The notes: generated by a model not told the origin, from the sequence alone. 64,000 bases of DNA from Ectocarpus siliculosus (GCA_000310025.1 FN648327.1:255451-319450); one strand, 5' to 3'. Shown: positions 10,782 through 23,667, counted from the stretch's first letter. Numbers and translations are program-made.

Positions 10782-13712
10782 CAGTGGGACCCCCGGTTCA
10801 GCGACCCCCTGTTTAGCGACATGCCCTGTTTAGCGACCCCAAAAAATCGAGACACCGCTGCACCCCGGTTTACCGACCATGTGGTGGCTAAACCGGTCGA
10901 CCCCACAATAGCGACTTATTGAGCTGTTTTCAGCGAGTAACAGCGAACATCAGTTCAATTTTTGCGGAAACCCCGCGTTGCTCCACACGCAAGACACAGC
11001 ACCGCTGGACACGTACACACACGCAACATTCCGTGCGCCGATGGAGAGTTGTGGAAACAGCCGGATGTGGCACTGCGGGCCCCAGGGGCATGATTGCCAT
11101 GGTGGCTGCGGTAGACGACCGCATTGCATGTTGGGGGGGGTGCAGGTTCTCGATGGCATCGAGATGCACGGCACCTGCCACGCGTGTGCATCCAAGAACA
11201 TGCAGACTTCCCCACCCGTCTTGAATCCACTCAAACGCAAAGAGAGAAAAAGCTAGATGGCGCGGGCGAAGTTGGCAGTACTGGGGGAGGAGAATTTATG
11301 GCGCCGCCGCCCAACTCGAAGATTTCGTCGCTTTTTGGATCGCTAGAAGAAGAGTGCGGGGAGTCGTGTGGTTTAAGCGAGGCAGCGTATCATCTTCGCA
11401 AGGCAAAGATGCTGTTCATCGAAGCACACGCCGCGAAACCAGCACGACAGACAGACATCACAGAGTTTATTGTTGTTTTCTTTCGAATTGCTTCATTATT
11501 TTTCTTCGGTTTCTAGGCCACACGTTGGGGAGAGAGACACACGGAACACACACCATCTCTCTAGCCACGTTGACTACGAGGCGCGGCGTTGACTCCTACG
11601 AATCCGTCTCTCTCCCCGCAAATAATACCAGCCGGGGGACTACGACTGCAAACGTAGGAGTCCCGAAACTGACCAAAGCCCCAAATGGTACACACCATTC
11701 TACAACACCCCACTAGAAACCGAATAATCCCGCGCTTATTCCCCCACCTTCGAACGAAAAGGGATGGGAGGGCGGGATTTTTCGCTCTAATACGTTTGCA
11801 TTGGGCGGCCACTGCTGTCCTTGCTTTCTACACGCGCTCTGTAGCTTCCGTTCCTCACTCAACCTGCTACACCGCTGCGTGCTTTCTTGGCAACGGAATG
11901 ACAGGATGGGGGGTTCTAGTTCTCTTCCATTGGGACCCCAGAATACCGGAGATTAAACGAAATTACAATTCGAAACTGTCACCTCAATAAACCGCAGTTT
12001 ATGTTGTCTGTACGACGAATAAACTTTCCTTTTAGTTAACCCCTTTGGGTCTGCACTTTTTTTTTTCCGGCCAAAAAATGAAAGAGGCGGGAGGCAGTGC
12101 GGAGAGAGAGAGAGAAGTGCAGCAATAGAGACTGCTGTACTTGTGCACATGGAACAGCTATCTCCACCTATAGACCATGAGGGCAGCCCGCGACAGGGTG
12201 GTAGCGACAGGCAGGGTCATAGAAAGGTTGATGGGTAGTCGCGGTGCGGCTGGTAGGGCAGATTAGCCTTTAGGCCTTCAAATGATGCGTCGTCAAGCTG
12301 CCAAAACTACTATGATAAAATCATCCATGAAAATCATCTATGAGAGGGCTTGTAGACCTATAGCCAAATCTGCACTTCTGTACTTCTCTGTCCCCCCCCT
12401 ATTGTGAGCCCTGCCGGGTCACTAGAGCTCCTGTGTTTTTCCCACAAGCACACACGCACAACAGCACACACCTCTCTTCTCATGAACGGCTCCCTGTTAG
12501 GTTCGGGCGAGGATATGTGTGGAGTTACGATAGTACATACTGTAGTGCTGTATTGTTGGACTTGTCTTACTTGCTACTGCTGTTATAATGTAGCTGCTGA
12601 TACGATTGACTGCTGGATCTTAGGACTATACGATTATCAAATTTGGAATTGCAGCATTCCAGGATATCCTGGCTTTGCTGGGCTTGGTTTGCCCCTTTTG
12701 ATTTGGGGCATCTATGTGGAGCTATATCTGTGTCGCAGGATACTTATTTCGACAGATGCCTGTGGCGTTCGCGTTAAGCGCAATGTGCATTTCCGCATTT
12801 TGGTATGCATACCCTGCCAGGGACGGACCTTGATTTTCCCGCTGGCACTGACGTCTTTTTCCATTGGTCACCGGTGACCTCGGTCGATGCTAATAAAAAG
12901 ACACACCTATCTATGCATGCTTATGAACTTGCCAACACCTCGCGTGAAGGGATACAGGGAAGCAACTCCATAGCATGCCAATACACCAGCATATGCGAAT
13001 GATCTATCACTGATCTATCAGAACGCCTGAAGACCCAAAAGGGTTAAGCATGATCGGTACACACTACAGCAGTATGTAGCAGAATGAAGTCACTAGCACC
13101 ACGAGGTTCTTTGTCGCTTTGGAGTTCACGAACTTTCTCCGTGCCGTGGGGGGGGGGTTATTTTTGTTTTTTCGGAACGGTGCCATGATTTTGTTTGTGT
13201 TGGTCGACATGTGGAGACAGACACACATGTAGGGACAACTTGTTCTGCACGCGGGAAAACGAAACGACATACAAGGACACCCTTTGTGAACACTTGTTGT
13301 TGAGACATACTGGTATTTAATTTAAAAGTCGGAGGGTACAACAAGCTTGCTGGTTGATTGGAATGCACACCGTATTGGAACTACTGTACTTCGCGGTTAT
13401 CCACCCCAAGGTGGGTGCTTCTTCTTTCCTCCACCTTCGCATGACTGCTGCAATACAACGCATATACATGACCCGGTCAAGAATTAAGGAATAATAACAA
13501 CACACACGGAAAGACTACCCATTCGTACTTCTGCAACACGGCCACGAAATGGCGTTTTTTCCCGGTTTAGCGACCGCTGGTCGCTAATGAGGCTCCCGGT
13601 TTTTAGCGACTAGCTCCCGGTTAAGCGTCCTAAACCGGATCTAGCGACATGCCCTGAATAGCGACCACATTTCGTCGTGACACTAGGGGTCGCTAAACCG
13701 GGGCCCCCACGG
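10782..13712. mobile_element. Pogo-like (Tc1/mariner superfamily) DNA transposon, probably non-autonomous
   Basis: The left end reads TA/CAGTGGGACCCCCGG, followed by TTCAGCGACCCC. The right end, reverse-complemented, reads TA/CCGTGGGGGCCCCGG, followed by TTTAGCGACCCC. The terminal inverted repeats are about 28 bp and are flanked by a TA dinucleotide on each side (10780-10781 and 13713-13714), as known for the Tc1/mariner/pogo group. Subterminal TTTAGCGAC motifs recur, and the inner 15-mer TAGCGACATGCCCTG is also found inverted near the right end. No transposase with a DDE/D catalytic core could be assembled, so the element looks decayed or non-autonomous. Confidence 0.75.
11298..11516 (+). 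CDS. Short ORF inside the pogo-like element, function unknown
   Basis: ATG 11298 opens a 72-codon frame beginning MAPPPNSKISSLFGSLEEE and continuing SEAAYHLRKAKMLFIEAH, before a hydrophobic Phe-rich tail and stop. The first about 50 residues look like real amphipathic protein and the tail looks like intron read-through (a donor-like GTTTATTG and pyrimidine tract follow). It may be a captured or eroded exon. Confidence 0.22.
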   Translation: MAPPPNSKISSLFGSLEEECGESCGLSEAAYHLRKAKMLFIEAHAAKPARQTDITEFIVVFFRIASLFFFGF

Positions 13713-16700
13713 TATATTGCTGCAGCTCTGCCATCATCACCAATCAACAATATTCTGCCCTCGCAAGCATCAATCTGACTACTTTCCGACGGCACTCCGT
13801 GGCGGCAAAGTGTACTTGCTTACTTCGTTGTTCTTTCAGCTCGTTTCTCACCACGTCCTATTGTGCTCGCCGTCGCGCGACTGCTGCTGTGTGTGAACTC
13901 GGTGCCCTACCCGAGAACTTTTTCCATTTTTGGACAGATTTTTTTTCTTCCTCATGATACAACGAATCCATCTCTATCAAAGTAATTTTGTAACCGTCGA
14001 ATAAAAATCATGGAATCAAAGAAAGAACCTTGGTCACCCCGCCAGTGCATACGCGAGACGGGACTCGAAAGCGGTGGACGGTGGACTATCTACTCCGTAT
14101 AAGAGATGGAACTTACGCGGTGCAAACAATTCCGTGAACAGTGAACAAGTGACTTATTGTGAGGGCCGCTCGAGCGCTCGAGTGCTCGAGTACGAAATGA
14201 AAGAGCTCAAATGAAATGCACGTGGTGAAAGGAGAACCAATGTTCTGCGCGGAGAACCGAACCAAAACTGTTCGCGATCAGTTCGCGATGTTTGAGTGTT
14301 TGAGTGCACCAAGAGCACGAGCACGAGAGCGCACAGCAGAGAGACGCTGCCACGTCTCGCTGCCTCGCAAATTCGGCGTTCAGAAAGACCGGTGTTGCAT
14401 GCTACTAGTTCAAGCTTTGCACGAGGCTCGCGATGGAGCGTCTCGACCAAGAAAGGAAACGATATATACTTTGCCGGGAGAGGTTCAAGGAGATATTATT
14501 GAAGAAGATCGGGCAAGCCTATTCTGAGCGCTGAAAACATGAGCGTGAATGGGATTCGGATGGTACTTGCGAACCTCGTGATGGCCGAGCGCACAGCAAT
14601 GTCTGCGTGTGTGCCTGCGTGTTTGTCACGTGCCAGTCTCCCTCGTTTTTCACATACATGATGACATGTTGTGTAGTACCGCGTACTGTTTATACCGAAC
14701 AGTCTCCTACGTGGAGCTGGACATGAATAGTCTATGTTGGGTCCTTCAGTCCATTGATCGCTTCGAGTCTCCGTTGCTGTGTGTAGAATCTCTCTTCTCG
14801 TGTGAGCATTGAGACTTGCTTGGTATGATGCATCCAAAATATTCCCAACCTCCTTATCGGTACCCGTCAACTCCACACCAGGTCCGTTTGGTGGGAAAAA
14901 AACGAGCGGTGGACCTGAGCAGTCTGGCGGCCTGTTTCACGCGCCGTTGTTCCGCCGCTCTGGGAGGCGAACTTTGACAACAAGTTGACCACCCGCAAAG
15001 TTGACCAAATGGACCAGCGCTCGGAGCCTGAAGTGATGGTAAGCATAGACCTTCTGATACGTCGATTCTAGAATTTTGGATCAGCTTTGTGGAAGCCGAA
15101 ACAGATCTTCGCGCACCGGTGCCTCAGAACGCGGCGGAACTTCCTCAACCGACGCAGCTGCTACGTCCGGTCTTGAGTCTGAGCTGCCACTGCGGCCACA
15201 TCAGCTATGAAATGATGAGCTGCAGCCCTGCCACTCTTCAAAACACTCTTGGTTTTGTCTAACCACTCTCGGTTTTGTGTTTACCGATTCTGAACAGGTG
15301 TGGAGGACACCTGTCGGAAAATATAACCAACCATTGTGCACATATAAAGTATAGGAAGATGTGACTCCTCGGGGATAACATGCCATCGGGAGAAGTGGCA
15401 TGTAAAACACCGAGGAGATTTTTCTCTTCCGGAGTCCATGGCCGATTGCTGAGGGAAGAGATGGAGAGCCTCCGGCTCTCCTCTCTCGACCCTCTGGTCA
15501 CTCTTCCTCTACCTCTCTCTCCTCGTTACATATCACGAAAGGAAATACCTGCCCTTGGCAGTGGGAGAATACTGCAAGAGCACCGTCCTCTGTCTCTGAC
15601 AGGGACCAGTGCCCTCATTGGCGTTGACGAAGAGATAGCAGGTCATATTTCTATGTCGGCAACTTGGATCCGTTGTACCGCATCCCTCCGCGGAGAAGGT
15701 TCTGCCTTCCGAGTTCCGACACATGAGGCCTAGGACCAGCAACGAAGTTTGGGCTTTCGTAGACGAGGTCGGCGTCGTGCCCTGACAAGGGTTAGGGTTA
15801 GGGTTAGGAGGACCGCCCCTGAACCACAAACGCCTGATTGCTTGATAGGAAATGCACGTCACCTGGGGTGGTGGGCGCTTTGCTGCGTGCTGTGCTTGTC
15901 ACGGGATTTTGTTTGGACCTGTGCCCAAGGGTGGTGGGCCCACCGCCGTCGTGGCGACCAGTCTTCGATCCACGTTGTGAAGTTCTGACGAACGACGTGA
16001 ACTCGGCAAGGTGAGGACGTTGTATGAGTTGGTTTGAGCGTAGAGCCCAGCAGTACAATGTCCCTGAACTTAGATGCTCAAGACGCACAGGCAGCAGCCG
16101 ACAGAAGACTTTCTGCCAACAATTCAAAGCGTGAAGTTTGATGGTACTGCAGATCGTAGTCTAGATCCTGTTGAGCCCTGACATTGAGGTTGGTTTTCAG
16201 AGAGTGTGCCGCAGGCACCGAACGATAGAATCGTGGAGAGTTTTTATTTGGTGTGGAAATTGCGCTCCCCTCCCTGTCTGTGAGTTCAGAAAGAAAGGAC
16301 CGTTGCTCAAGGGCTCACGGGGCTAAACGTTTGACGGGTTGCCTGTTGGTTTGGCTGTTGCCATGCGTATCAAGAGGCTGAAATTACAGGCAGTATAGAG
16401 CAAGAAGGAGATGGCAGAATGTGTTGGAGTTGACAGGAATACCAGCCATATGTTTCCCTTTCATGTTTTCTCGCTATCTATGTGGTTCCCTTCGTCCCTT
16501 TGCCAATACTAATTGTTTTTTGGTGGTACCTGGCTTGTTTTTCCGACTGAAGTTGTGTCCGCGCACGGCAAGGGATGGGCCTGGCCGGCGAGAAATTAGC
16601 ATGGATTCTCTTGGCAAAGCACGCGGTGGGCGGTGCAGGTATCACCGGTGTCGTGATCTTGAGCCCCCCCTACATTATTCTCGTAGATGTGTGTGTGGGA

Positions 16701-17274
16701 TGGCATGATCAGTGTAACTCCCACGTTGGGGGTACAAGGATAGAATCAAGGTTTTTTTTTTGTCTTCCGGTGATCTTTGGCACCACATACCGAGCGGGAG
16801 CGAAAGGGTCTCGATTTTTGTTTTTGGTCTGGACGGGGCGTCCCTATAACAGCAGCGCTCTGGCTGTCAAGGAAGCGATGTCATCGGTTGCAGCAGGCAA
16901 ACCGCCCCCCTTTTCCTGTAGCCCCTGGGCCGACCGGCGTGGTTGGCTCAAAACAACCCCCCCAACTGCTTGCAGTACATCACGTGCACGTGGTCTCTGG
17001 TGCCATATTTTGTTGCAATGGCACAACGCGCTTTTTGTTTTTGCTGGTGTTGTCGCCACATGAAGGGATTGCTTGACACCGCACATTGCGTACCGGGTGC
17101 GCAGTCGATGAGGCATCAAGTAGTTTTGATCAATTCTTCTCTCACCAAGTGAAAACGGGTGACCACGCCATCTTCTTTCGTTTCGAAGTCCAGGGCCGTC
17201 ACAAATTGGTGGTTATCGGCATTTTTCGCTAACTCAACTTGAAGTAAGATTCGAACATTACATTACAAAGAAAG
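13713..17274. other. No recognised gene, repeats only
   Basis: Nothing convincingly coding was found. Notable are overlapping CTCGAG palindromes at 14168-14190, a hairpin-like pair around 15355-15415 (CTCCTCGG ... CCGAGGAG), and a telomere-like tract at 15789. Confidence 0.35.
15789..15808 (+). repeat. Interstitial telomere-like tract (TTAGGG type)
   Basis: GGGTTAGGGTTAGGGTTAGG is three exact TTAGGG-phase units on the plus strand with no degenerate flank. Unlike the tracts at 17715 and 20654, the surrounding sequence is not recognisably related to the other copies. Confidence 0.8.
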
Positions 17275-17667
17275 TTAAGCATAAAAACGTCGAGCAACGT
17301 CAGTGCCATGAAGCTTGTATGCCGCAAGCACCGGCAAGCACCTCTGCGATCCGTAGAACGAATGCGGCCAATTCCCCATTTTTGTCAGGGCCTCGATAAC
17401 CTCCACGACGTCGATACAGTTAACGGCGGCTTGACCATTCAACCCGACCGCACGTACATTTTGAGTATCCGGGAAAGGGCATACGCGAGAAGGGTTGCTA
17501 CGCCAGCGTCCGACGGCTACTATCTCCACTACCGCCCCCGGCGGCAGCAACAGCAACCTTGTCGCCTCGCCAGCCACTGCCGACAACAGCAACAACCTCG
17601 ACACCGTGTTCGCTGCCCAGCTTTGGGTTGGACGGCCAATGAGATCTTTCAACCGGAACCAGTGCAC
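17275..17667 (-). CDS. Hypothetical ORF, possible exon
   Basis: A 130-codon minus frame has a mixed, non-repetitive composition toward its C-terminus (VRAVGLNGQAAVNCIDVVEV, then LPVLAAYKLHGTDVARRFYA, stop at 17275). Its N-terminal end overlaps the border of the dispersed repeat at 17653, so the ATG is probably not a true start. No family is recognised. Confidence 0.2.
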   Translation of the reverse strand: MHWFRLKDLIGRPTQSWAANTVSRLLLLSAVAGEATRLLLLPPGAVVEIVAVGRWRSNPSRVCPFPDTQNVRAVGLNGQAAVNCIDVVEVIEALTKMGNWPHSFYGSQRCLPVLAAYKLHGTDVARRFYA

Positions 17668-17975
17668 TCCCTAAACAAGATTATCTGCTGTGGAACGGAC
17701 ATTATAGCCGGTAATAACCCTAACGCTAACCCTAACCCCTTGCCCACACGATACGTGCTAGGTTGGCGCTGGTGGCTAAGTTCTATAGGTTGATATGCCG
17801 GTGGCGAAGTTCTAGATTGAAGTGCCCACGTTGGACACTTCATGGGCACGTATGGGCACCCATGGGCATGAGCGGCCCATAAAGTGCCCATAGGCGGCCC
17901 ATGGGTGACCACATGGGTGACCCATGGGTGTCCCATGGGCGTCCTAGCAAAACTGTAGTGTGAGAGATTGCGCTT
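17653..17975. repeat. Dispersed repeat with telomere-like tract and CCATGGGC array, copy A
   Basis: It contains TAACCCTAACGCTAACCC (17715-17739), then GGCTAAGTTCTATAGG and a block of degenerate CCCATGGG/GCCCATGG units (17850-17945) ending CTAGCAAAACTGTAG. The first half is inverted at 20521-20735, and the CCATGGGC block with the AGCAAAACTGTAG end recurs in direct orientation at 20775-20945. Confidence 0.8.
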
Positions 17976-18139
17976 GGTGTCATTGCTCTAGAGGAGTGTC
18001 AGCGATGGCCACTGCTTCGAGTATGCTCTTTCTGCATCTCTTTGTCTGGAGCTCATCCAGTGGTGTGTGTTTACAGCGTGCGTTTTCGGGTGCACTCACG
18101 GGTCCCGACCTGCTCATCGGGAACATGACTGTACTCCTT

Positions 18140-18330
18140 CGTTTTGTTTCCTTCATGTGACCCTTCGTTCTGGGGGGATGGTGGTGGCGATGACGACTAC
18201 GATGGCGACGACCGCTTCTTCGGCGATGGTGGGCGTGTTCTTTACGACGAAGATGGAGCCGACGAAGTCTCCGCTATGGCTGCGGACACGCAGGATGAAG
18301 GATCCGAGGTTTGTGCACATGGTATAGTGT
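18140..18330 (+). other. Acidic low-complexity open frame, unassigned
   Basis: The plus frame reads DGGGDDDYDGDDRFFGDGG and then YDEDGADEVSAMAADTQDEG. It may be an exon of an acidic protein or a GAC/GAT-rich repeat. No start, partner exon or family is recognised. Confidence 0.2.
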
Positions 18331-20011
18331 ACTACGGACTTAATACTTGCATATGTAAGCGGGTAAGAGAACATGCCGCGTTGTGCTCCGATTCGGGAAT
18401 CGCCGTTACCTCTCCGCAACACGTACACACAACGTATACAACTCGTGTGTGCTCGGGAAACTACCAGTCGCAGTATTCACCTTGTCCTCCCGTCTTGCCA
18501 TAAATTTGTAACGTTGACGCTGCCGCCGCTTATTTCCGATGCTCCGCACGAACTACCTTCAATATCTGCGTGGCCGGTGGTGGTGGCAATATAGGAGGCT
18601 TCGGCCGCGGCGCCCGCCGCCTTCTTCCGCTCGGGTGGCCTCTTCGCCGCCGCCGCCATCGCTGTTGGTGCCAGCGCAACGCAGCTCCTGTCCGGGCTGT
18701 GAGACTGGACCGAGAGGAGCGGGCTTCTTCTTGTGCCCAAGAAGCGCTCAATCAAGTCGACGGGAGTGCCGATCGATGTACATTAGATTCAACCTGAGGT
18801 CGTAGCCGAGTAGTTTAATGGGCGGACGACACGAGGTCGAGGTCGAAGTTTTGCCCATCGGTCTATCTATCTGGTGGACGAAACTGTTTGGCCGAGGCGT
18901 GTGCCGCCGACGCGTGTGTGATGCGTTTCGTCGAGAGCGGTATAGTCACCATGCATGATGGTTGTAATCCACATAGACGAGATATGTATATGCTATATCG
19001 GGCTGAAAGGTTGGCGCGACCAGTTTGGTACTGACGGTAGTGCCCACCTCCAACTTGGGAGAAGTGCCCTGGTATGTGGGTTGCCGGTTTTCTTGTGACA
19101 CGGTGTCGGGGCGCCGTTGCTACAGTCTTGATGTATGTTTGATTCACACTACGTGCGTGATGTTAATGTGCACGACGCAAATAGAACCCCTCCCTGTTTT
19201 CGACAGAAACGGAGAACGTGGCGATATCTGATGGGATGGAGGATGCTACATTTTTCGCGGCTGCCTCTGAAGTTTTATCGTTCTGGACCATGATGTGGGG
19301 CGCAATTTGGTGCGTTAGGACGATGTAGACGATAGCACTTGGCAAGTATCCCGGTCACTACCCCCAACTCGAAGCGCATCGACACTCGCCACTGTTTCAT
19401 CGGTGAGGGTGTAGCGCGGGGAGGGATGTGGGCTGTTGGATCTGGTTTGTTCGCTAAGATACATATTTGCGCCTGTGGGTATTGGAGGAAAGGTTTGACA
19501 ACGTTCTCGTTAAGTCATGATTAGGCCCTTGTTCTTCCGAAGGTAATAGTAGAACTGGTCAATGAGTTGAATCCTGATTTTTTTCTGAGGAATCGTTCTG
19601 AGTAGATGGGGCAAAATTCCCGGAGCTACCCGCCCCTGTTCTGACGGAACTCTGATATATTGTTGATCTTGGCTGGGGATGATGCCAAGGGTAATTGATT
19701 TTCTGTGTTTGGCTGCTTGCGAATTTGGTGAATGTGGTAGGAGGCAGCAATATTGTCTTGAGATAGCGGTTCGAGTCTGACAGGCCTCTAAAGGGATACA
19801 AGCTTGTCACCAGATTGGATAGCTTTCGTAGATTTCGTAGAACGTGTTCTGCTAGGAGATCAACCGATTTCGTAGAGCATTGTCATATTGGTAGATACAC
19901 AACTGTTTGAATTGGAATGGTTGATGAACGTTGGTTTGGATATTAATCGCCGTTGTACCTGGAAGTTCGTGAGTTTCGTAGAACGCATCTCGTACCGAGC
20001 GGTGGATGTTT

Positions 20012-20200
20012 GGGGTGCTTGGCAGAGTATGACAATGGGTCATGTGGATGATATAGATACGTGTGATGGACACGACACGCGGGCCCCCTCTTGCCTCCCC
20101 ATCATATCTGCCATGCGCTATTAATGATGCAATGGTAGTCAACCATCTTCCTTTGTCGTTCAGCCTCTGAAGAAGCTGCTGCACCCAAACAGCAACGGTG
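20012..20200 (+). repeat. Diverged dispersed repeat, copy 1
   Basis: The shared blocks GGCAGAGTA, GTGGATGAT and GCCTCTGA(A/C)GAAGCTGC(T/C)GCACC appear in the same order and spacing as at 42418-42575. Confidence 0.55.
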
Positions 20201-20454
20201 GTCGAGGTCGAAGGAAATTGCCCGGCACGGACAACTGCCGTCGTCTCGGCACACACGAAATCTATTCAAGCGGCGCTCTTCTGGCGTGAAAAACCTAAGG
20301 CAAGCACCGCAGGAGGGGCGGACGGAGAGGAACCCTTCTTCGGTACAAGATCATAATCAATCATCACCAACGAAGGAATTTCAACATGGCCAAGAATAGT
20401 TTGTTGTGTGTTTCCTGCCTGAACCTTCCAATCTCCCAAACTACCAGCAGTTTT

Positions 20455-20945
20455 CCTAAACCGCCCATGGGCCGTCAATGGGCACTTCATGGGCCGGCTC
20501 ACCCATGAAGTGCCCATGAAGTGCCCACCGCCGGCGCTTCAACCTAGAACTCCGCACCGGCATATCAGCCTAGAACTTAGCCACCAACACATCAACCTAG
20601 TACCTAGCCACCAGCTCCAACCAGCACGCATCATGTGGGCTAGGGGTGAGGGATAGGGTTAGCGTTAGGGTTGTTAGCCGCTATAGTACCCGTTCCAAAG
20701 CAGATATTCTTTGTTAAAGTATACTGGTTCCGATTGTTAAGGACTACACTGGTTCCCGTTGAAGGGCTCTGATTGGCCGCCTATGGGCTGCCCATGGGCT
20801 ACTCACAGGCTACCCACAGGCTACCCATGGGCTTGTTCGTGAGCATTCCCGATGGGCACCACAGTGCCCATGGGCAGCCCATGCGGCATCCATGGGCTGC
20901 CCGTTGGTGTCTCCTGGGCGTTTTATGTAGCAAAACTGTAGAAAG
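20455..20945. repeat. Dispersed repeat with telomere-like tract and CCATGGGC array, copy B (folded)
   Basis: Two joined parts are seen: 20455-20735 matches copy A in inverted orientation, including the tract GATAGGGTTAGCGTTAGGG near 20654-20672, and 20775-20945 matches the CCATGGGC block of copy A directly. Together this gives a folded, fold-back-like structure of about 0.5 kb. Confidence 0.75.
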
Positions 20946-23371
20946 CGTGGGAGACCTGAACCTTGTCACTCCCTTACGACTATTGTTCAGTCTAACGTGC
21001 TGGGTGGCTGGAATGGTGAAACTTATCGAATGTGAACAACGGACGGCCCTTCATTCCAAAATAATACCGCGGTCGTTTGTCATATCACCGGCACTTTGGG
21101 AAGAACCTAATGCCTTTCGCGCGTGGAAGATCACACTCCCCTTTGCACAAGGTGAATCTACGTAAAAAGGTTCGGTGTTCTGCAAGGGTAACATGTAGAC
21201 CCATGAACGTGAGCAATCGTTCAACAAGGAACGTCCCTGTAGCCCAAACTTTGGTGTACAGGGTTCGCTTTCAAGAGGGTTGCACAACGGTCGAGGAAGA
21301 GGTGTTGGTTGCGCATTGTCTTATAACAAGCTGGACCTGCACCAGGTTTCCCCCCGAAAACAATGTGCACATTATAGCTACCGTCCGAGGAACGAGGACG
21401 TTTGCACAACGCCATCAAATTAAAAAAGTTATTTTGCAGCTTTGGAAGTCAAAGAGGGGTGCGCAGGGCTCCCCAAGAAATGCTTGCGAAAACTCGAAAC
21501 CCGCAAAAAAGCACGATAGTCAAGGTAGGGGGCAACCAGAACTCTGACCAACCGTGTTGAGACATTGAGTATAGCAATCGATTTGTCATACCAACTCAGC
21601 AAAATGCGAGGTGTCCCAGATACATTTCACCGCCTCAAACGTTCGCACCATCCACAATATAATACGTGTTTCTGTTGTCCGGCCCGTGAATAAACAACGA
21701 ATTGCAAGAATTCGCGAACGAAACCATGTCACCTCAACGGTAAACCCAGGCCTCGAACAAATTGATACACGCTCACAGCATACTTCGCACCTGCAACAAC
21801 GTTTTGGCGACGTTGTTCCATGCTCTGCCCATGGGATCCTCCAAACAGCGCAGAGGAGGCTTGCAGCATGCTTCGAAAGCAATTTTTTAACATGCACGAG
21901 GCTTGACTACCCCTCCCAACAAAAAAATATTTTCCTGTGTAAACTGTAAACTGCTTCACCTTTGAGGCAAGAATTTCACCGCGTAGCTGGAACATTTAAA
22001 CGATAACTATGCATAACACCGTCGCTACCATCGAAAGATAAGACAATTCGGAAGCGCCTACATCAAAGGAGAAGAACAAATGGGGCCTCTCGACGGTGCT
22101 TTGACATGGCTTCTTCCACCAAATACATTAACGAGATAACTTTTTTCCCGTATGAAACTCCGTCGTACCCTCGGTGACCCAAATACACCCCATATAAGGG
22201 CTCTTTGCCTCTCCATCTAACACCGACCGACCGACCGACCTACCAACTGACCGACGATCCGTGGGCAAAGGTCGAATTTAGTTCAGGGGTGTCAACCAAT
22301 GGACCACAGAGCACAACGCGCGCATGAAAGGAGCCCAGACCATCAATGTCGGTTTCGCCGCCGCCGTAAAGTTTTCCAACAGATTGTTCTTCACGAACGA
22401 TGCTGATACTGCGTCCTGTGCTCTTGGCACGTGAACACCCCTGCATCATCCCGCTCTAAATCCCTACATTCGTCGATCGTCATCTGGCACAGCATGAGAC
22501 CGTCTTGGTCGCTACGACGGCGAGATGTGGCGATCAAAATGAATGTCGTGTAGACCAGAAATAGAACAACAGTTTGTCGCCATCACTTCTCACTCAGTCT
22601 CAATTCGTCGGTCCCCTCTCCCTCGTCAGTACCACGGCACCCCCACTATAGCAAACAAAAACACCCCCGAGATCACCGGCAGTTTCTACGTTGCCAAATT
22701 TGTCTTCCATCACACTTAATACTCAAACCCCGCCTCAACACCGCTACTACTCGTCATATCCTATGTACCATATCCGATTCTCCACCGATACTGTTCACTG
22801 GCTGCCCCAAGAGAAAAATAAAGCAACAAAATCAGCAATTGCCGCACAGACGGAGAGGATCTTGTCGCTGAAAATGGATCTCAACGCCTGTTTCAGTTTG
22901 TCACGAAAAAAGAAAATAGGAACCGACCCTTGCCTTGCCTTGTCGCAAAGAGTTCCACCGAACGGGCACCAATCGCCCAATTTGTCTCCCTGCTTACGAG
23001 GATAGGAAACGGGGTTGCATCGCGCTATGTTACTGAAGGCGAAAGACCACACACCGGACGGCGTGAATCTACGCTTGTGACAACTAAGGTTACAGGTAGG
23101 GGAATCATGCGCCGTCACTTCCACGCCTGCGGCATGTCCCTTGTCCGTCGCCCAGGCCCGAAGTCCCAAACGCAAGCAAAATATTCCACGCAATCGCCAC
23201 GTCACCGCCACCATCTCATCACCACCATCTGCCTCGCTGCCGCATCGAGCCTACGTCGCTCGCGTAACTGTACTATCAAGCATGCAGACAGCCGAGGACA
23301 CTACCCCCCCCCCCCCCCCCCCCCCGGGCGTAATGCGTGAAACGGTTTTAATATTAACCCAAAACCCAGCG
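20946..23371. other. No recognised gene
   Basis: I found no domain-like exon. A (GACC)n microsatellite lies at 22222-22240 and a run of 22 C at 23304-23325, just before the second gap. Confidence 0.35.
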
Positions 23372-23471
23372 NNNNNNNNNNNNNNNNNNNNNNNNNNNNN
23401 NNNNNNNNNNNNNNNNNNNNNNNNNNNNNNNNNNNNNNNNNNNNNNNNNNNNNNNNNNNNNNNNNNNNNNN
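23372..23471. other. Assembly gap of 100 N with poor-quality flanks
   Basis: Exactly 100 N. The flanks (23304-23325 poly-C; 23472-23650 with many doubled or tripled bases and a poly-G run) look like low-quality read ends. The 3' end of the cellulose synthase gene begins 200 bp to the right, at 23668. Confidence 0.95.
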
Positions 23472-23667
23472 AACCCAAAAAAAGCCCATAAAGGAGGGCC
23501 CGCCGGAAAGGGGGCCTTTCCCGGGAAAACTTGAGTGGGCCAGGGTGCGCAGAAAGGGGGCAGTTGGGCCTTGAGGGAAACACAAAAAGGGTTAGGGGAG
23601 GTGGCCAGGGGGGACTTTTCCGGGGAAAATTTGGGGGGGGGGGGGGGCAAGCGGCAGCCCGTACGTG

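Noticed and set aside
23304-23325. CRISPR or other regular array near the poly-C run
   Set aside because: Simple homopolymer beside an assembly gap; there are no spaced repeats anywhere in the window that fit CRISPR.
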